NCBI GenBank assembly: GCA_013140455.1
Contig: JABFSU010000069.1
Span: 1 to 35,809, forward strand
DNA: 35,809 nt
Direction: 5' to 3'
Source: Nitrospira sp.
Lineage (GTDB): Bacteria > Nitrospirota > Nitrospiria > Nitrospirales > Nitrospiraceae
Made by a program: the position numbers and the translations under genes. How positions within the stretch are numbered: the stretch's first letter is position 1; each line of letters starts with the position of its first letter. Under the pieces are notes generated by a model, which saw nothing but the letters and a program-made list of their open reading frames with translations, searched no databases and was not told the origin of the DNA. Shown piece by piece: positions 8,837 to 16,484 of the stretch.

Positions 8837-10006
8837 CTATCCGGGGTTATGCAAGTCCTCCGCGATCTTGTCGCGCAGGAGTGCAAAAATTGGGAATATC
8901 GCCGCACAGACGGCGATGCACAGGGTGATGGACGCGCTCAACAGCAAGGTGCTTGGGTACAGGGTCAGATGTTGAAAAAAGTTTCCCAGTTTGGCAGCAA
9001 GGAGCACCCCATAGAAGTGTGAGGCGGGGATCGTGATGGCGATACCCAGGGCCGAGCCTATCCCTGCAATGAGCAGCGCTTCTCCCGTGACCAAACCCGC
9101 CAGGTGGCGTGGTCGAAATCCGAGCGTTCGCAGGACGGCCAATTCCTTCGTGCGCTCGCGCACGGCCATCACGAGGGTATTGGCGAGCACCAGCAAGGTG
9201 ACGCCGTTGAGTATGATCGCCAGAAGCTTCAGTGCGCTGATAATGGCTCCGGACATGGCGACGAAGCCGGCTTGAAACGCTTGCTCGGTTTCCGTTCTGG
9301 TCTCCGAGGTGGAATTGGCAAATTCCGCATCCACCAATCGGCTCACGCGTCCGGCGAGGGAGGGATCGGCAATGCGGATGACGTACCAGCCGACCGTGCC
9401 GGCCCGGTCCGGGTCACTTTGCTGTCGGCGTTCGTTCATGTAATCCCAGCGCAAGAGCATCCAGGTCTCATCCGTGGCGGCGTCGGCCCCGCGATAGATC
9501 CCGCGCACGACGAATTCCCAGTCTCCGGGATAGAGCGTTCCTTTGAGCGCGATGACATCTCCGACTTTCCACCCATAGAGCGCGGCTAGTCGGCGACCGA
9601 TCAGGCATCCCCGGCGATCACTGAGAAAGGCCTGGCGTTCGTCCGCCGGTATCGACAGTTCGCTATGAAGGTCCAGAAACGACGCCGGTTCGACGGCGAA
9701 CTGAGGGAAAAATCCCTTGGCGTCCCGGTAGACTCCTCCGAACCAGTTGGCGTAGGTGACCCCGGTCACCCCATCCAGCGAAGCGATACGGTCTCGATAG
9801 GCGAGCGGGAGATGAATGGACAGCGACGCGGCATGGCGAGCGATCAGTCTGTTCGGGACCGAGGCCTCGACTCCGGCGTACCAGGCACGAACCGTCGTGA
9901 CGATGAGGTTGAAGGCGAGGATGACGGTGGCGATGCCGAGCGCTGTCAGCACGACGCGCAGGGGATGCCGCCGAAGATTGCGAACGATCAAGGTCCCAAG
10001 CGTCAT
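8837..10006 (-). CDS. FtsX-like ABC permease (MacB type), first permease
   Basis: A 389-residue permease with the same plan as its neighbour: an N-terminal helix (about 16-40), a periplasmic domain, then three helices with the coupling motif RERTKELAVLRTLGFRPRHL near residue 285. Its start codon overlaps the ATPase stop codon (ATGA at 10003-10006), showing translational coupling. Two different permeases in one operon suggest a heterodimeric channel rather than the MacB homodimer, and here the ATPase is a separate protein, as in LolCDE. Confidence 0.83.
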   Translation of the reverse strand: MTLGTLIVRNLRRHPLRVVLTALGIATVILAFNLIVTTVRAWYAGVEASVPNRLIARHAASLSIHLPLAYRDRIASLDGVTGVTYANWFGGVYRDAKGFFPQFAVEPASFLDLHSELSIPADERQAFLSDRRGCLIGRRLAALYGWKVGDVIALKGTLYPGDWEFVVRGIYRGADAATDETWMLLRWDYMNERRQQSDPDRAGTVGWYVIRIADPSLAGRVSRLVDAEFANSTSETRTETEQAFQAGFVAMSGAIISALKLLAIILNGVTLLVLANTLVMAVRERTKELAVLRTLGFRPRHLAGLVTGEALLIAGIGSALGIAITIPASHFYGVLLAAKLGNFFQHLTLYPSTLLLSASITLCIAVCAAIFPIFALLRDKIAEDLHNPG

Positions 10007-10683
10007 GAGCTCGCCACCGTGCCTTTGTCGAAGTGGAGGGTCTCTTGAGCATAGTCGGCGGTCCGTGGATCGTGGGTCACCATGAGGATGGTCTTATTGA
10101 GTTCCCGATGAAGTTTCGTGAGGAGGGCCATGACGGCTTCGGCTGCGCTTCGGTCAAGATTGCCGGTGGGCTCATCGGCTAATAAGATCGTGGGATCGCT
10201 GACGATGGCACGGGCGATCCCGACGCGTTGCTCCTGCCCCCCGGACAACTGGCGGGGATAATGATCGATCCGGTCCTTCAGCCCGACGAGGCCGAGCGCC
10301 GCACGGACATGCGTGGCGCGTTCCTGTCGTGTCAGCGTGCTCAGCAGCAGCGGCAGTTCCACGTTTTCCGCTGCGGTTAACACCGGAATGAGATTGTAGA
10401 ACTGGAACACGAAGCCGATGTGCCGCGCCCGCCATCGGGCGAGATCCGATTCTCCTTGCTGCGAGACGGTAAGACCGGCTGCGCGGATCGTTCCCTGAGT
10501 CGGACGGTCTAGCCCGGCGACCAGATTGAGGATCGTGGTCTTGCCGGATCCGGATGGACCCATGATCGCAAGAAAGCGCCCCGGCGGCACGGATAAGCTG
10601 AAATCTTTGAGGACCGGGATCTCCTGCTCTCCTCGAAAATAGGATTTGGAGACACGTTGAAATTCAACAACCGGGGCGGTCAT
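10003..10683 (-). CDS. LolD/MacB-type ABC transporter ATPase
   Basis: A 226-residue ATPase with Walker [13 protein letters not shown] (about residues 40-51), signature [14 protein letters not shown] (about 140) and Walker [13 protein letters not shown] (about 160), followed by the H-loop VTHD. This is the LolD/MacB/FtsE subgroup that drives FtsX-like permeases. It sits between the adaptor gene and the two permease genes, with ATGA overlaps on both sides, so the four proteins are almost certainly made in fixed proportion and form one complex. Confidence 0.9.
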   Translation of the reverse strand: MTAPVVEFQRVSKSYFRGEQEIPVLKDFSLSVPPGRFLAIMGPSGSGKTTILNLVAGLDRPTQGTIRAAGLTVSQQGESDLARWRARHIGFVFQFYNLIPVLTAAENVELPLLLSTLTRQERATHVRAALGLVGLKDRIDHYPRQLSGGQEQRVGIARAIVSDPTILLADEPTGNLDRSAAEAVMALLTKLHRELNKTILMVTHDPRTADYAQETLHFDKGTVASS

Positions 10684-11942
10684 GGCTGGGGCTCCTCTCG
10701 CTGGGGTATTCGTGAACGGACGTTCATGCCGGCGTGCAGCGACGGCGGCGGCGCGAGGATCACCTGTGACGACGCGGTCAAGGTTCCTCGCACGTCGCTG
10801 TCTCCACCGCTCCTGGACAGTTCTTCTACGGAGACTTCCCGGGCGACCCCGTTTTCGAGCACATAGAGGATGGATCGGCCGTTCTTCTGCACGAGTGCGG
10901 ACGAAGGAACGAACAGCCGCGGCGCGGTTGAATCGCTCGGTCGAGCGACCGGTGAGAACGAGACCTTGGCGCTCATTTCCGGGAGTACGCGCTCGTCACG
11001 CTCGACGAAGCGAACTTTTGCCAACACCGTGCCTTTGGACCGGTCGGCAGTCGGCACGATTTGTTCGACCGTTGCGGGATAGTGTTTGCCCTGCAGCGCG
11101 TCCAGAGTGATCTCGGCTGATTGGCCCTGCGCGATCTGTGAGAACGAGGATTCCGAGATCTCCGTCTCGACCGCGAGCGAGTTCATATCCGCGATAAGGA
11201 CCACCGCTCCGCGCGAACTGGCAGAGCTGGCCATCGGCGCGACGACTTCGCCGATCTCGGCAAATTTCTTTAAGACGGTGCCGTCGAACGGTGCTCGTAT
11301 CAGCGTGTTCTCCAGCATGACGTCGGCGGTCTGTACGTCGGCTTCCGCCGCCGTAATGGCGGCCGCCGCAGATCGCACCGTCGCTTCCGCACGTCGGAGA
11401 CGTGTGGCTGTCGTGTCGAACTCGGCTTGTGAGATAAACTGATTTGGCAGTAAGGCCTCGGCTCGTGCGTAACTGAGCCGGGCGTCCCGCTGTTCGGCTT
11501 GGGCGTTTGTCAGCGCGGCTTTGGCCACATCCAGGCGTGCCTGCACCTGGCGTTGAACGGCTTGGACGTCGTCTTGCTGAACCCGCGCAATGATGTCACC
11601 GGTTGTGACGCGGCTGCCGACGGAGACGGCGAGATATTCCAGACGCCCGGTACCTTTGGACGCGACAGAGGCTTGTCTCTGCGCGACGACATATCCACTG
11701 GCGCTCAAGAGCGACGACGGCGTGGCGCTCCCGACGATCCGCACCGGAGCGGTGTCAACCTCCGGCAAGGAGGAGAGCTCTGGAAGAACCCAATAGAAGA
11801 GCCCTGCCAGGCAACCGCTACAGACGATGCTTGCGCCAACCCATCTGAGCCAGGGCCTTGATTTGCGGGGTTCTTGTGGAGATTCTTCCCGCGGCAAGGT
11901 GAGGACGGACACGTCTGCATCTCGAATCGGCGGAGCGGTCAT
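10680..11942 (-). CDS. Periplasmic adaptor (HlyD/MacA family)
   Basis: A 420-residue membrane-fusion protein. One N-terminal helix (about residues 30-52) anchors it, a lipoyl/barrel-sandwich region flanks a coiled-coil hairpin (about 120-200, Ala/Gln/Glu-rich), and beta-barrel and membrane-proximal domains follow. Adaptors of this family link an inner-membrane transporter to an outer-membrane channel; no TolC-like gene is in the window. Its start overlaps the stop of the AraC gene (ATGA at 11939-11942) and its stop overlaps the ATPase start. Confidence 0.88.
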   Translation of the reverse strand: MTAPPIRDADVSVLTLPREESPQEPRKSRPWLRWVGASIVCSGCLAGLFYWVLPELSSLPEVDTAPVRIVGSATPSSLLSASGYVVAQRQASVASKGTGRLEYLAVSVGSRVTTGDIIARVQQDDVQAVQRQVQARLDVAKAALTNAQAEQRDARLSYARAEALLPNQFISQAEFDTTATRLRRAEATVRSAAAAITAAEADVQTADVMLENTLIRAPFDGTVLKKFAEIGEVVAPMASSASSRGAVVLIADMNSLAVETEISESSFSQIAQGQSAEITLDALQGKHYPATVEQIVPTADRSKGTVLAKVRFVERDERVLPEMSAKVSFSPVARPSDSTAPRLFVPSSALVQKNGRSILYVLENGVAREVSVEELSRSGGDSDVRGTLTASSQVILAPPPSLHAGMNVRSRIPQREEPQP

Positions 11943-12598
11943 GAATGGTCCCTTGTCGGAATGGGGCGTGATTTGAGGGGGCGCCGGCAGCGTTCCGATC
12001 GAAACTGGATCGGGGATTGGCCGGTCGCTCGCTTAAAGAAATGGCTGAACGCAAACTGATCGCAGAATCCGATGGCCGTCGCGATTTCAGCTACGCCTTT
12101 TTCCGTGGTCTGCAGCAATAGGCTGGCGGTTTCAAGTCGGCGACGCTTGAGATGCGTGGAGAACGATTCGCCCATCGTGCTGTGGAATAGATCGGAGCAA
12201 TACTTTTCCGAATATCCGAGAAACTGCGACAAGAGTTTGAGTGTTAAGCCCTTGTGGAGATTTGCAGTCATGAACTCGTGAATGCGCGTTGAAAGAGGCG
12301 GCTGCGAGGCCGTGGTGTCCCCGTTTGCCGGATTGAGGACATGTGCCAAGTTGAACAGACCGCTGATCACCTCCAAGAATTCTCGCTCCGATTTCACCTG
12401 GGCCAGTCGATCGGCCCAGTGGGGGGCGTAGCGGCTTAGTTCTGCTGTGAGTGTGTGAATGCGTCTAGCAAGCATGATTGGCTGTGCAGGTTTCGTCATC
12501 TGTGAAGCGAATCCCATTCCACTGCTGTATGTCAGCGAAGCTGCGCCGACATCATGATGAACGCCATAAGGCTGTGTGATATCGGGCTCTGGACTCAT
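11939..12598 (-). CDS. AraC-family transcriptional regulator
   Basis: The C-terminal part (about residues 110-205) carries two helix-turn-helix units typical of AraC, including GVAEIATAIGFCDQFAFSHF and the FKRATGQSPIQFR end. The N-terminal part (about 45-95) resembles no sensor I can name. It probably controls the export operon it heads, since its stop overlaps the adaptor start. The start is uncertain. A TTG at 12640 would extend the frame without support. I chose ATG 12598, with GAGG rather close and GGGAAGG further back. That ATG lies in the loop of element A1, so either the element controls initiation or the real start is later (ATG at 12517 or 12499). Confidence 0.75.
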   Translation of the reverse strand: MSPEPDITQPYGVHHDVGAASLTYSSGMGFASQMTKPAQPIMLARRIHTLTAELSRYAPHWADRLAQVKSEREFLEVISGLFNLAHVLNPANGDTTASQPPLSTRIHEFMTANLHKGLTLKLLSQFLGYSEKYCSDLFHSTMGESFSTHLKRRRLETASLLLQTTEKGVAEIATAIGFCDQFAFSHFFKRATGQSPIQFRSERCRRPLKSRPIPTRDHS

Positions 12599-12635
12599 GT
12601 CCTCTGGCCTTCCCACACACGTTCGTGTGGCGTGG
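12584..12635 (-). promoter_or_regulatory. Element A1: structured RNA motif at the araC start
   Basis: Read on the minus strand, a strong hairpin (12612-12635, loop AA) precedes the core at 12584-12609. The core has an outer stem GGC/GCC, an internal loop of CAGA and AGA, an inner stem GGAC/GTCC and the loop ATGA. The loop contains the likely araC start codon. Unlike A2 and A3 it has no terminator, but CCGATATC beside its 3' arm (12578-12585) can pair with GATGTCGG (12546-12553) downstream. It lies between the Com-like gene (stop 12650) and araC. Confidence 0.55.
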
Positions 12636-12649
12636 TTCAACCAACTCGA

Positions 12650-12853
12650 CTAAGACATCCGGGGCGGCGTTCCGCGAATCAACTCAATCGGGACGTACAC
12701 CAGGCGGCGGCACCGCTTGCATTTGATTTCCAAGCCTCTCCCTGTCCATCGGGCAATCAGTTGTCCGCATGCGCAGCGAAGGCTGCCGTCATGAGGTTGT
12801 TGTCGGTCCTGTCTGTCCACCTGTGCACACTCCTGATCCGAGACTGGAGTCAC
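12650..12853 (-). CDS. Com-like small zinc-ribbon protein 1
   Basis: A protein of up to 67 residues with a Cys-X-Cys pair (Cys27, Cys29) and a Cys-X2-Cys pair (Cys45, Cys48) around GQLIARWTGRGLEIKCKRC. This matches the Com family of phage Mu, where Com is a zinc protein that binds its mRNA and switches on translation of mom. It is closely similar to the protein at 19285-19464. It lies between elements A2 and A1. The annotated start is GTG 12853, but its GGAG is only 2 bases away. GTG 12820, with AGGAG 9 bases before it, is an equally good choice and leaves the cysteine domain intact. The function here is unknown; RNA-linked regulation is an inference from family and context. Confidence 0.7.
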   Translation of the reverse strand: MTPVSDQECAQVDRQDRQQPHDGSLRCACGQLIARWTGRGLEIKCKRCRRLVYVPIELIRGTPPRMS

Positions 12854-12873
12854 CGCTCCGTAAAAGGTTCCAT

Positions 12874-12907
12874 AAAAAAGCCCATGGCCACTGTGTGACC
12901 ATGGGCT
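12874..12907 (-). terminator. Intrinsic terminator of the A2 attenuator
   Basis: On the minus strand AGCCCATGG pairs with CCATGGGCT, extended inward by TCAC/GTGG with one G-U wobble, and is followed by six T residues. It ends about 20 bases before the start of the Com-like gene at 12853. Its 5' arm includes the GCC that closes element A2, so the two structures cannot coexist in full. Confidence 0.8.
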
Positions 12908-12960
12908 CTGGACTCGGTGTCCTTTGGCCTCGTCTTCCTGGTTCGCTGACCGGGAAGACG
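12903..12960 (-). promoter_or_regulatory. Element A2: attenuator-type RNA motif before com-like gene 1
   Basis: On the minus strand a long hairpin (12931-12960, arms CGTCTTCC and GGAAGACG) leads into the core at 12903-12929. The core has an outer stem GGC/GCC, internal loop strands CAAA and AGA, an inner stem GGAC/GTCC and the loop ACCGA. The 3' GCC of the core is shared with the terminator at 12874-12907. Stabilising the core would therefore weaken the terminator and allow transcription of the Com-like gene. Element B2 lies directly upstream. Confidence 0.65.
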
Positions 12961-12971
12961 TATGTAAATGA

Positions 12972-13063
12972 GGGCGGGGGGCCCCAGGAGGACTGAGGGC
13001 CCCCGCCTGTGAAGTGGGAGGTCATGGCTCCCACTCCGCTGCCGGCGCGTGGAGCGCGCCGGC
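12972..13063 (-). repeat. Element B2: three-hairpin repeat
   Basis: Three hairpins in a row, about 92 bases, align base for base with B3. In plus-strand order they are a GC-rich arm pair around CCCCAGGAGGACTGAGG, a GTGGGAG/CTCCCAC hairpin with a 7-base loop, and GCCGGCGCG/CGCGCCGGC around TGGAG. It lies just after the stop of the di-haem peroxidase gene and directly before element A2 of the Com-like gene, so the two elements together make a leader of roughly 200 bases. Confidence 0.65.
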
Positions 13064-13095
13064 TGGTCGTTCTATTCACATCTTATCTGTCGTGG

Positions 13096-14955
13096 TTATT
13101 CATAGTCCTCGTTCAACGCTCTAAGAAAGGCTGCCAGAGGGCCGACATCCTGGTCACTCAAGCGGATGCCGCCGAGTTCCCGGTCTCCATTGCGCAGCAG
13201 CCCCGTGCGCTGGAGATTCGAGGAACCTCGATAAAAGTCGACGATTTGCTCCAGGGTATCGAATTGTCCGTTGTGCATATAGGGCGCCGAGTGTCCAAGG
13301 TCGCGAAGGCCCGGTGTTTTGAAGACGGCCACACTGGACGGCAAGAGTGCCTGTGCGCTGCACCGCCCCACGAACGGCGCGCTGTCCATCACCTGATCCA
13401 GTGCGTCGTCTGTCTGTGTCGAGAAGGGGCTCAGCCCATGCTGGCCGGCGCTGAGAGTCTCTGCGCAGAGGATGCGCCGGACACGGCGCTGAGAGGCGGA
13501 GAAATCGGGATTGGCAAAGACATTCCAGACGCCGAGGTCGGTCAGGCCAGGCTGGCCGGCCGATGGGACCTTCCGGAAAGGCTCCAGGGCATGGGGATGC
13601 TGCTCAGTGGCGGGCAGATACAGGTTATGGGCGGTATTCCGTTCGCGGAGGTCCGGGATTCTGAGTTGCGCGAATAACCCCGCCCCGTGAATCCGGTCAT
13701 ATTCCGCTTGGGTCGTTCCGGTATTGTGCATACGGAAATCTGTGAAGGTCGGTGCCTGATGGCAGGCGATGCAATTCCCGACTTTCCCGCGAGTCGCGGT
13801 GGATAATGCATTCAGCCCATGGCGTGTCTCTGCGAAAAAGATCTTCAATCCACGCAGTTCCTCGGCTCCGAACGTGAACGGTTGGTCGTGAAATGGAAAT
13901 GCGCCGTCGGCGGTGGCAGGATCGCGTTTGACGAATTTCAGGTGCCGGTGATGTTTTCGAAGTTTCTTGTGCGGATGCTGGGACACCCAGGACAGACTAT
14001 TGCCATGCTCCAGCCGTTCGATCGAGGCCAGCAGTCGCCGGCTGTACTCCAATGGGCTTTCCCGAAGCGCTGGCTTTCGGGGTAGGCCGTTTTTCTCCAA
14101 GAACACATCGTAGGGAGAGAGGTTGAAGGCGCCGCTCTCGTCCTGTGAAAACACCAGACCTTCAGTGTAAGCGCTGACCAGGTTTGCCACGGCGTGGAAG
14201 ATGTCCGTGTCCGACGCAGTTGCCACGTTCAGACGGAAGGCTTCAGGGAGGCGAAACTCTTCGGGAATCGAGGGGGCGGTTCCTTTCAAGACAACGGCGT
14301 ACGGTAACCCGCCGAAATCCTGGGCCAGCGGGCCGGTTCCATCGTCTTCCCGGACAATGCGGGCCAGATGGGCAATGGCCTGTGCCCGTTCGCCTGGCAG
14401 CCAGCCGAAATTGCGTCCTGAAAAGGTGGCCTCGACCAGCCCCGCCGTCGTCGCGAATTCGGCATCGAAATGCAGCAGAAGCCCGCCGCTCCGCGGAAGC
14501 GTCGCGTTGACCAGCGAAGGGGAATTGCGCGGGGCAGCGGTCATCCCGTCTGCGCGGGCGGGGACCGGACTGCGCCGGGCAAAATCGGCATAGGTCCGCA
14601 TCGTGCCGCCCGGCGTCTCGACGTGCTCATCGACCAAATGACAGGCCCTGCAGTTCATGGACAGCCCTGCGAACGGACCGGGCAGCGGCTCGCCGATGGT
14701 GACGGTTTTGTCCATGACCGGATCGCCAGCTGGCAAGGGATCATTTACCGCTGCCCCTTCGGCGAGGAACTGCTGAAAGAACTGCGCGAATCTCGTTTCA
14801 AGGAATAACCGCTCGCCGACGGTGATTTCAGGCGGATCTGCGGCGGCCTCCTGGGCCTGAGCGACGGAGGACAATGATTCCATGCCTATTAGGAAGCAAA
14901 GGAGGACACCGATGAAGACCATCCTTCTGGCAGTGCGACGATTCAACTGCATCAT
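13096..14955 (-). CDS. Exported di-haem cytochrome c peroxidase-like protein
   Basis: A 619-residue exported protein with a signal sequence at 1-35 and two c-type haem sites: Cys102-Arg-Ala-Cys105-His106 and Cys395-Ile-Ala-Cys398-His399. The C-terminal TPGLRDLGHSAPYMHNGQF, with Met560 as possible axial ligand, is typical of the CcpA/MauG family, which reduces peroxide or oxidises protein residues in the periplasm. It is much longer than ordinary bacterial peroxidases (about 330-350 residues), the haem sites being nearly 300 residues apart. A His-rich stretch (HPHKKLRKHHRHLK, 327-340) lies between them. ATG 14955 has GGAGG at a good distance; an upstream in-frame start at 14982 has no support. 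Element B3 lies in its leader. Confidence 0.82.
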   Translation of the reverse strand: MMQLNRRTARRMVFIGVLLCFLIGMESLSSVAQAQEAAADPPEITVGERLFLETRFAQFFQQFLAEGAAVNDPLPAGDPVMDKTVTIGEPLPGPFAGLSMNCRACHLVDEHVETPGGTMRTYADFARRSPVPARADGMTAAPRNSPSLVNATLPRSGGLLLHFDAEFATTAGLVEATFSGRNFGWLPGERAQAIAHLARIVREDDGTGPLAQDFGGLPYAVVLKGTAPSIPEEFRLPEAFRLNVATASDTDIFHAVANLVSAYTEGLVFSQDESGAFNLSPYDVFLEKNGLPRKPALRESPLEYSRRLLASIERLEHGNSLSWVSQHPHKKLRKHHRHLKFVKRDPATADGAFPFHDQPFTFGAEELRGLKIFFAETRHGLNALSTATRGKVGNCIACHQAPTFTDFRMHNTGTTQAEYDRIHGAGLFAQLRIPDLRERNTAHNLYLPATEQHPHALEPFRKVPSAGQPGLTDLGVWNVFANPDFSASQRRVRRILCAETLSAGQHGLSPFSTQTDDALDQVMDSAPFVGRCSAQALLPSSVAVFKTPGLRDLGHSAPYMHNGQFDTLEQIVDFYRGSSNLQRTGLLRNGDRELGGIRLSDQDVGPLAAFLRALNEDYE

Positions 14956-15028
14956 GACAAACCTCCGTGGTGGAACCACCAATGATTCCTCCTGAAAATA
15001 GAACCGGCCTCCGTTCGAGTAATACGTA

Positions 15029-15120
15029 GGCGGGAGGCCTCAGGACGATCTGAGTGCCCCCGCCCATGAAGCGGGAGCGTACAACTCCCACTTCGGTGCC
15101 GGGGCGTGGAGCGCGCCGGC
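15029..15120 (-). repeat. Element B3: three-hairpin repeat in peroxidase leader
   Basis: This copy matches B2 along its whole length with scattered differences, most of which keep the pairing. In the middle hairpin GAAGTGGGAG/CTCCCGCTTC pairs fully as minus-strand RNA through a G-U pair, but would have a C-A mismatch as plus-strand RNA. That supports transcription in the direction of the di-haem peroxidase gene, whose start is about 75 bases downstream. A small hairpin (14968-14981) lies between it and the ribosome site. Confidence 0.65.
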
Positions 15121-15162
15121 TGATTTCTTGAGGTCTCGGTGAAATTCATCTGACGAATCGCT

Positions 15163-15837
15163 TCACCGGCCACCGGCGCCGGGCTCGTTCAGCAGGCGGC
15201 TGAAGAGCGAGACCAGACCGGGATCAAATTGAGTCCCTGATGCCACGAGGAGAATCCGGAGCGCAATCCGGTTTCTCGACTCCCGGCAGCCTTCGCCGGG
15301 GACCCGTATGGCGTCGAACGCATCGGCAATCGCCAGAATCCGTGCGCCGACCGGAATGAACGTGCCTCTGATCCCGTAGGGATAGCCGGAACTGTCCCAC
15401 CGCTCGTGATGATGGGCAACGAGCACGGCGGATTCGCGCAGAAACGTGAAGGGCTCCAGCAGTTGCGCGCCGAGTCGCGAATGGCTCTGGACGGCGAGAT
15501 AGGAGTCGGGTTCAAATGGAGACGGTTCTGCGGTGAGCTCACTGGGGAGCATCAAGAGGCCGATATCGTGGAGAAACGAGGCCAGCTTGAGATGGTGCAG
15601 CTCGTCGTCCGTCAACGCGGCAGCCCGTCCGATCCTGAGCGCGACGGCGGCGCTGCGCCGTCCATGGCCGGCTTGCCACGGGAGCGACCGGTCGATCTCT
15701 CTGCTGACCTGGCGGACCAGAATACTCTCGATGTCCCGGCGGGATGCAGCAGGGAGCCGAAGGCGATCGATCTTGCCGAGTAACCGCTGAATGCGCACAA
15801 TGACCGGGTTGACGGTTGAGCTGTAACTGCGTGGCAT
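15163..15837 (-). CDS. HD-GYP-type phosphohydrolase domain protein
   Basis: A 224-residue protein made almost only of an HD-GYP-like domain. It has His58, the HD pair His90-Asp91 in FLHDIG, His119, HHHE (142-145) and Gly-Tyr-Pro at 151-153, then VGARILAIADAFDAI. HD-GYP enzymes hydrolyse cyclic di-GMP. The Lys that normally follows HDIG is Leu here (HDIGL), so activity is uncertain. There is no receiver or other sensor domain. The start is ATG 15837, with GGAGGAG 5 bases before it. The longer frame (to 15993) would run through the terminator and element A3, so I reject it. Expression probably depends on the attenuator directly in front of it. Confidence 0.8.
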   Translation of the reverse strand: MPRSYSSTVNPVIVRIQRLLGKIDRLRLPAASRRDIESILVRQVSREIDRSLPWQAGHGRRSAAVALRIGRAAALTDDELHHLKLASFLHDIGLLMLPSELTAEPSPFEPDSYLAVQSHSRLGAQLLEPFTFLRESAVLVAHHHERWDSSGYPYGIRGTFIPVGARILAIADAFDAIRVPGEGCRESRNRIALRILLVASGTQFDPGLVSLFSRLLNEPGAGGR

Positions 15838-15850
15838 CGGAACTCCTCCA

Positions 15851-15889
15851 AAAGCACAAAGCCCAAGACCACTCTCGTGATCTTGGGCT
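15851..15889 (-). terminator. Intrinsic terminator of the A3 attenuator
   Basis: On the minus strand AGCCCAAGA pairs with TCTTGGGCT, extended by TCAC/GTGG with one G-U wobble and capped by GAGA, then followed by TTTGTGCTTTT. It lies directly before the ribosome site of the HD-GYP gene. Stem position and inner TCAC/GTGG match the A2 terminator although the outer stem sequence differs, as expected for a conserved structure. Confidence 0.78.
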
Positions 15890-15910
15890 CTGGGTGAACA
15901 ACCTCTGGCC
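15885..15910 (-). promoter_or_regulatory. Element A3: attenuator-type RNA motif before HD-GYP gene
   Basis: On the minus strand the core has an outer stem GGC/GCC, internal loop strands CAGA and AGA, and an inner stem GGT/ACC. Its 3' GCC is the start of the terminator at 15851-15889, the same overlap as in A2. It lies in the 104-base gap between the four-helix membrane protein gene and the HD-GYP gene, so it would act inside an operon. Confidence 0.65.
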
Positions 15911-15941
15911 TGATTAAATTGTCTGAACCGCTCCGAGGGTG

Positions 15942-16460
15942 CTAGGTCTCTTCGGGACGCTTTCCGCCCATCAAGGGCTGTTTCAGAATCCACATTTCAT
16001 GCAGGGGGATCCACATCATGATCAAGAACGTCACCATCATCAACGTGTCCCCGGTCAGCATCGTCAGGACGAAGACAGGTGACACGTAGCTGATCAGCCA
16101 GGGCGACAGCAAATCTAACCCGACGCCGGCAAACGAGAGCCAGGTCATCCAGACCTTCATGGCCTGGCTGGCGCTCGTCAAATACAGCACGTGGACCAGA
16201 ATCATGAAGACGACCGGCATGGTGAAGAGGTGAAAATGCGTCACCTCCGCCAGTTCCCGGAACGACATCGGTTCGCCGAAGGTGGCATCCGATCCCCGGT
16301 AGTGTTCTGCAATGCCTTGTGGCGACAAGCTGGTCATACTGTGAGCCCAAAAGAACGAAAACAGAAATCCGATCAGCATCAAGAGCAAAAACTGTGTGTA
16401 CAGCAGTCGGATATGGCGATCGGAGTCCCGGAGTTTGAATCGTTGATTAAAGTTTTTCAT
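15942..16460 (-). CDS. Four-helix inner-membrane protein, unknown
   Basis: A 172-residue protein with predicted helices near residues 22-42, 72-95, 100-125 and 130-155. The segment HFHLFTMPVVFMILVHVLYL (about 75-94) has two His in and next to a helix on top of further His residues at the ends, as seen in membrane haem-b proteins, but no family motif I can name. It follows the FMN-binding protein by 24 bases. A role as the membrane electron carrier for that flavoprotein is an inference from position and His content. No clear ribosome site precedes ATG 16460. Confidence 0.65.
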   Translation of the reverse strand: MKNFNQRFKLRDSDRHIRLLYTQFLLLMLIGFLFSFFWAHSMTSLSPQGIAEHYRGSDATFGEPMSFRELAEVTHFHLFTMPVVFMILVHVLYLTSASQAMKVWMTWLSFAGVGLDLLSPWLISYVSPVFVLTMLTGDTLMMVTFLIMMWIPLHEMWILKQPLMGGKRPEET

Positions 16461-16484
16461 AGGGGGACGCTCGGTCCGCTTCGT

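Noticed and set aside
12884-12893. GGCCACTG on the plus strand, like a cobalamin riboswitch box
   Set aside because: It lies within the A2 terminator loop and arm, the rest of a B12 riboswitch is absent, and no plus-strand gene follows.
12972-15120. GGA in plus-strand loops of element B as CsrA/RsmA-type binding sites
   Set aside because: The G-U pair in B3 and the gene direction favour the minus-strand RNA, where the loops read TCC and not GGA.
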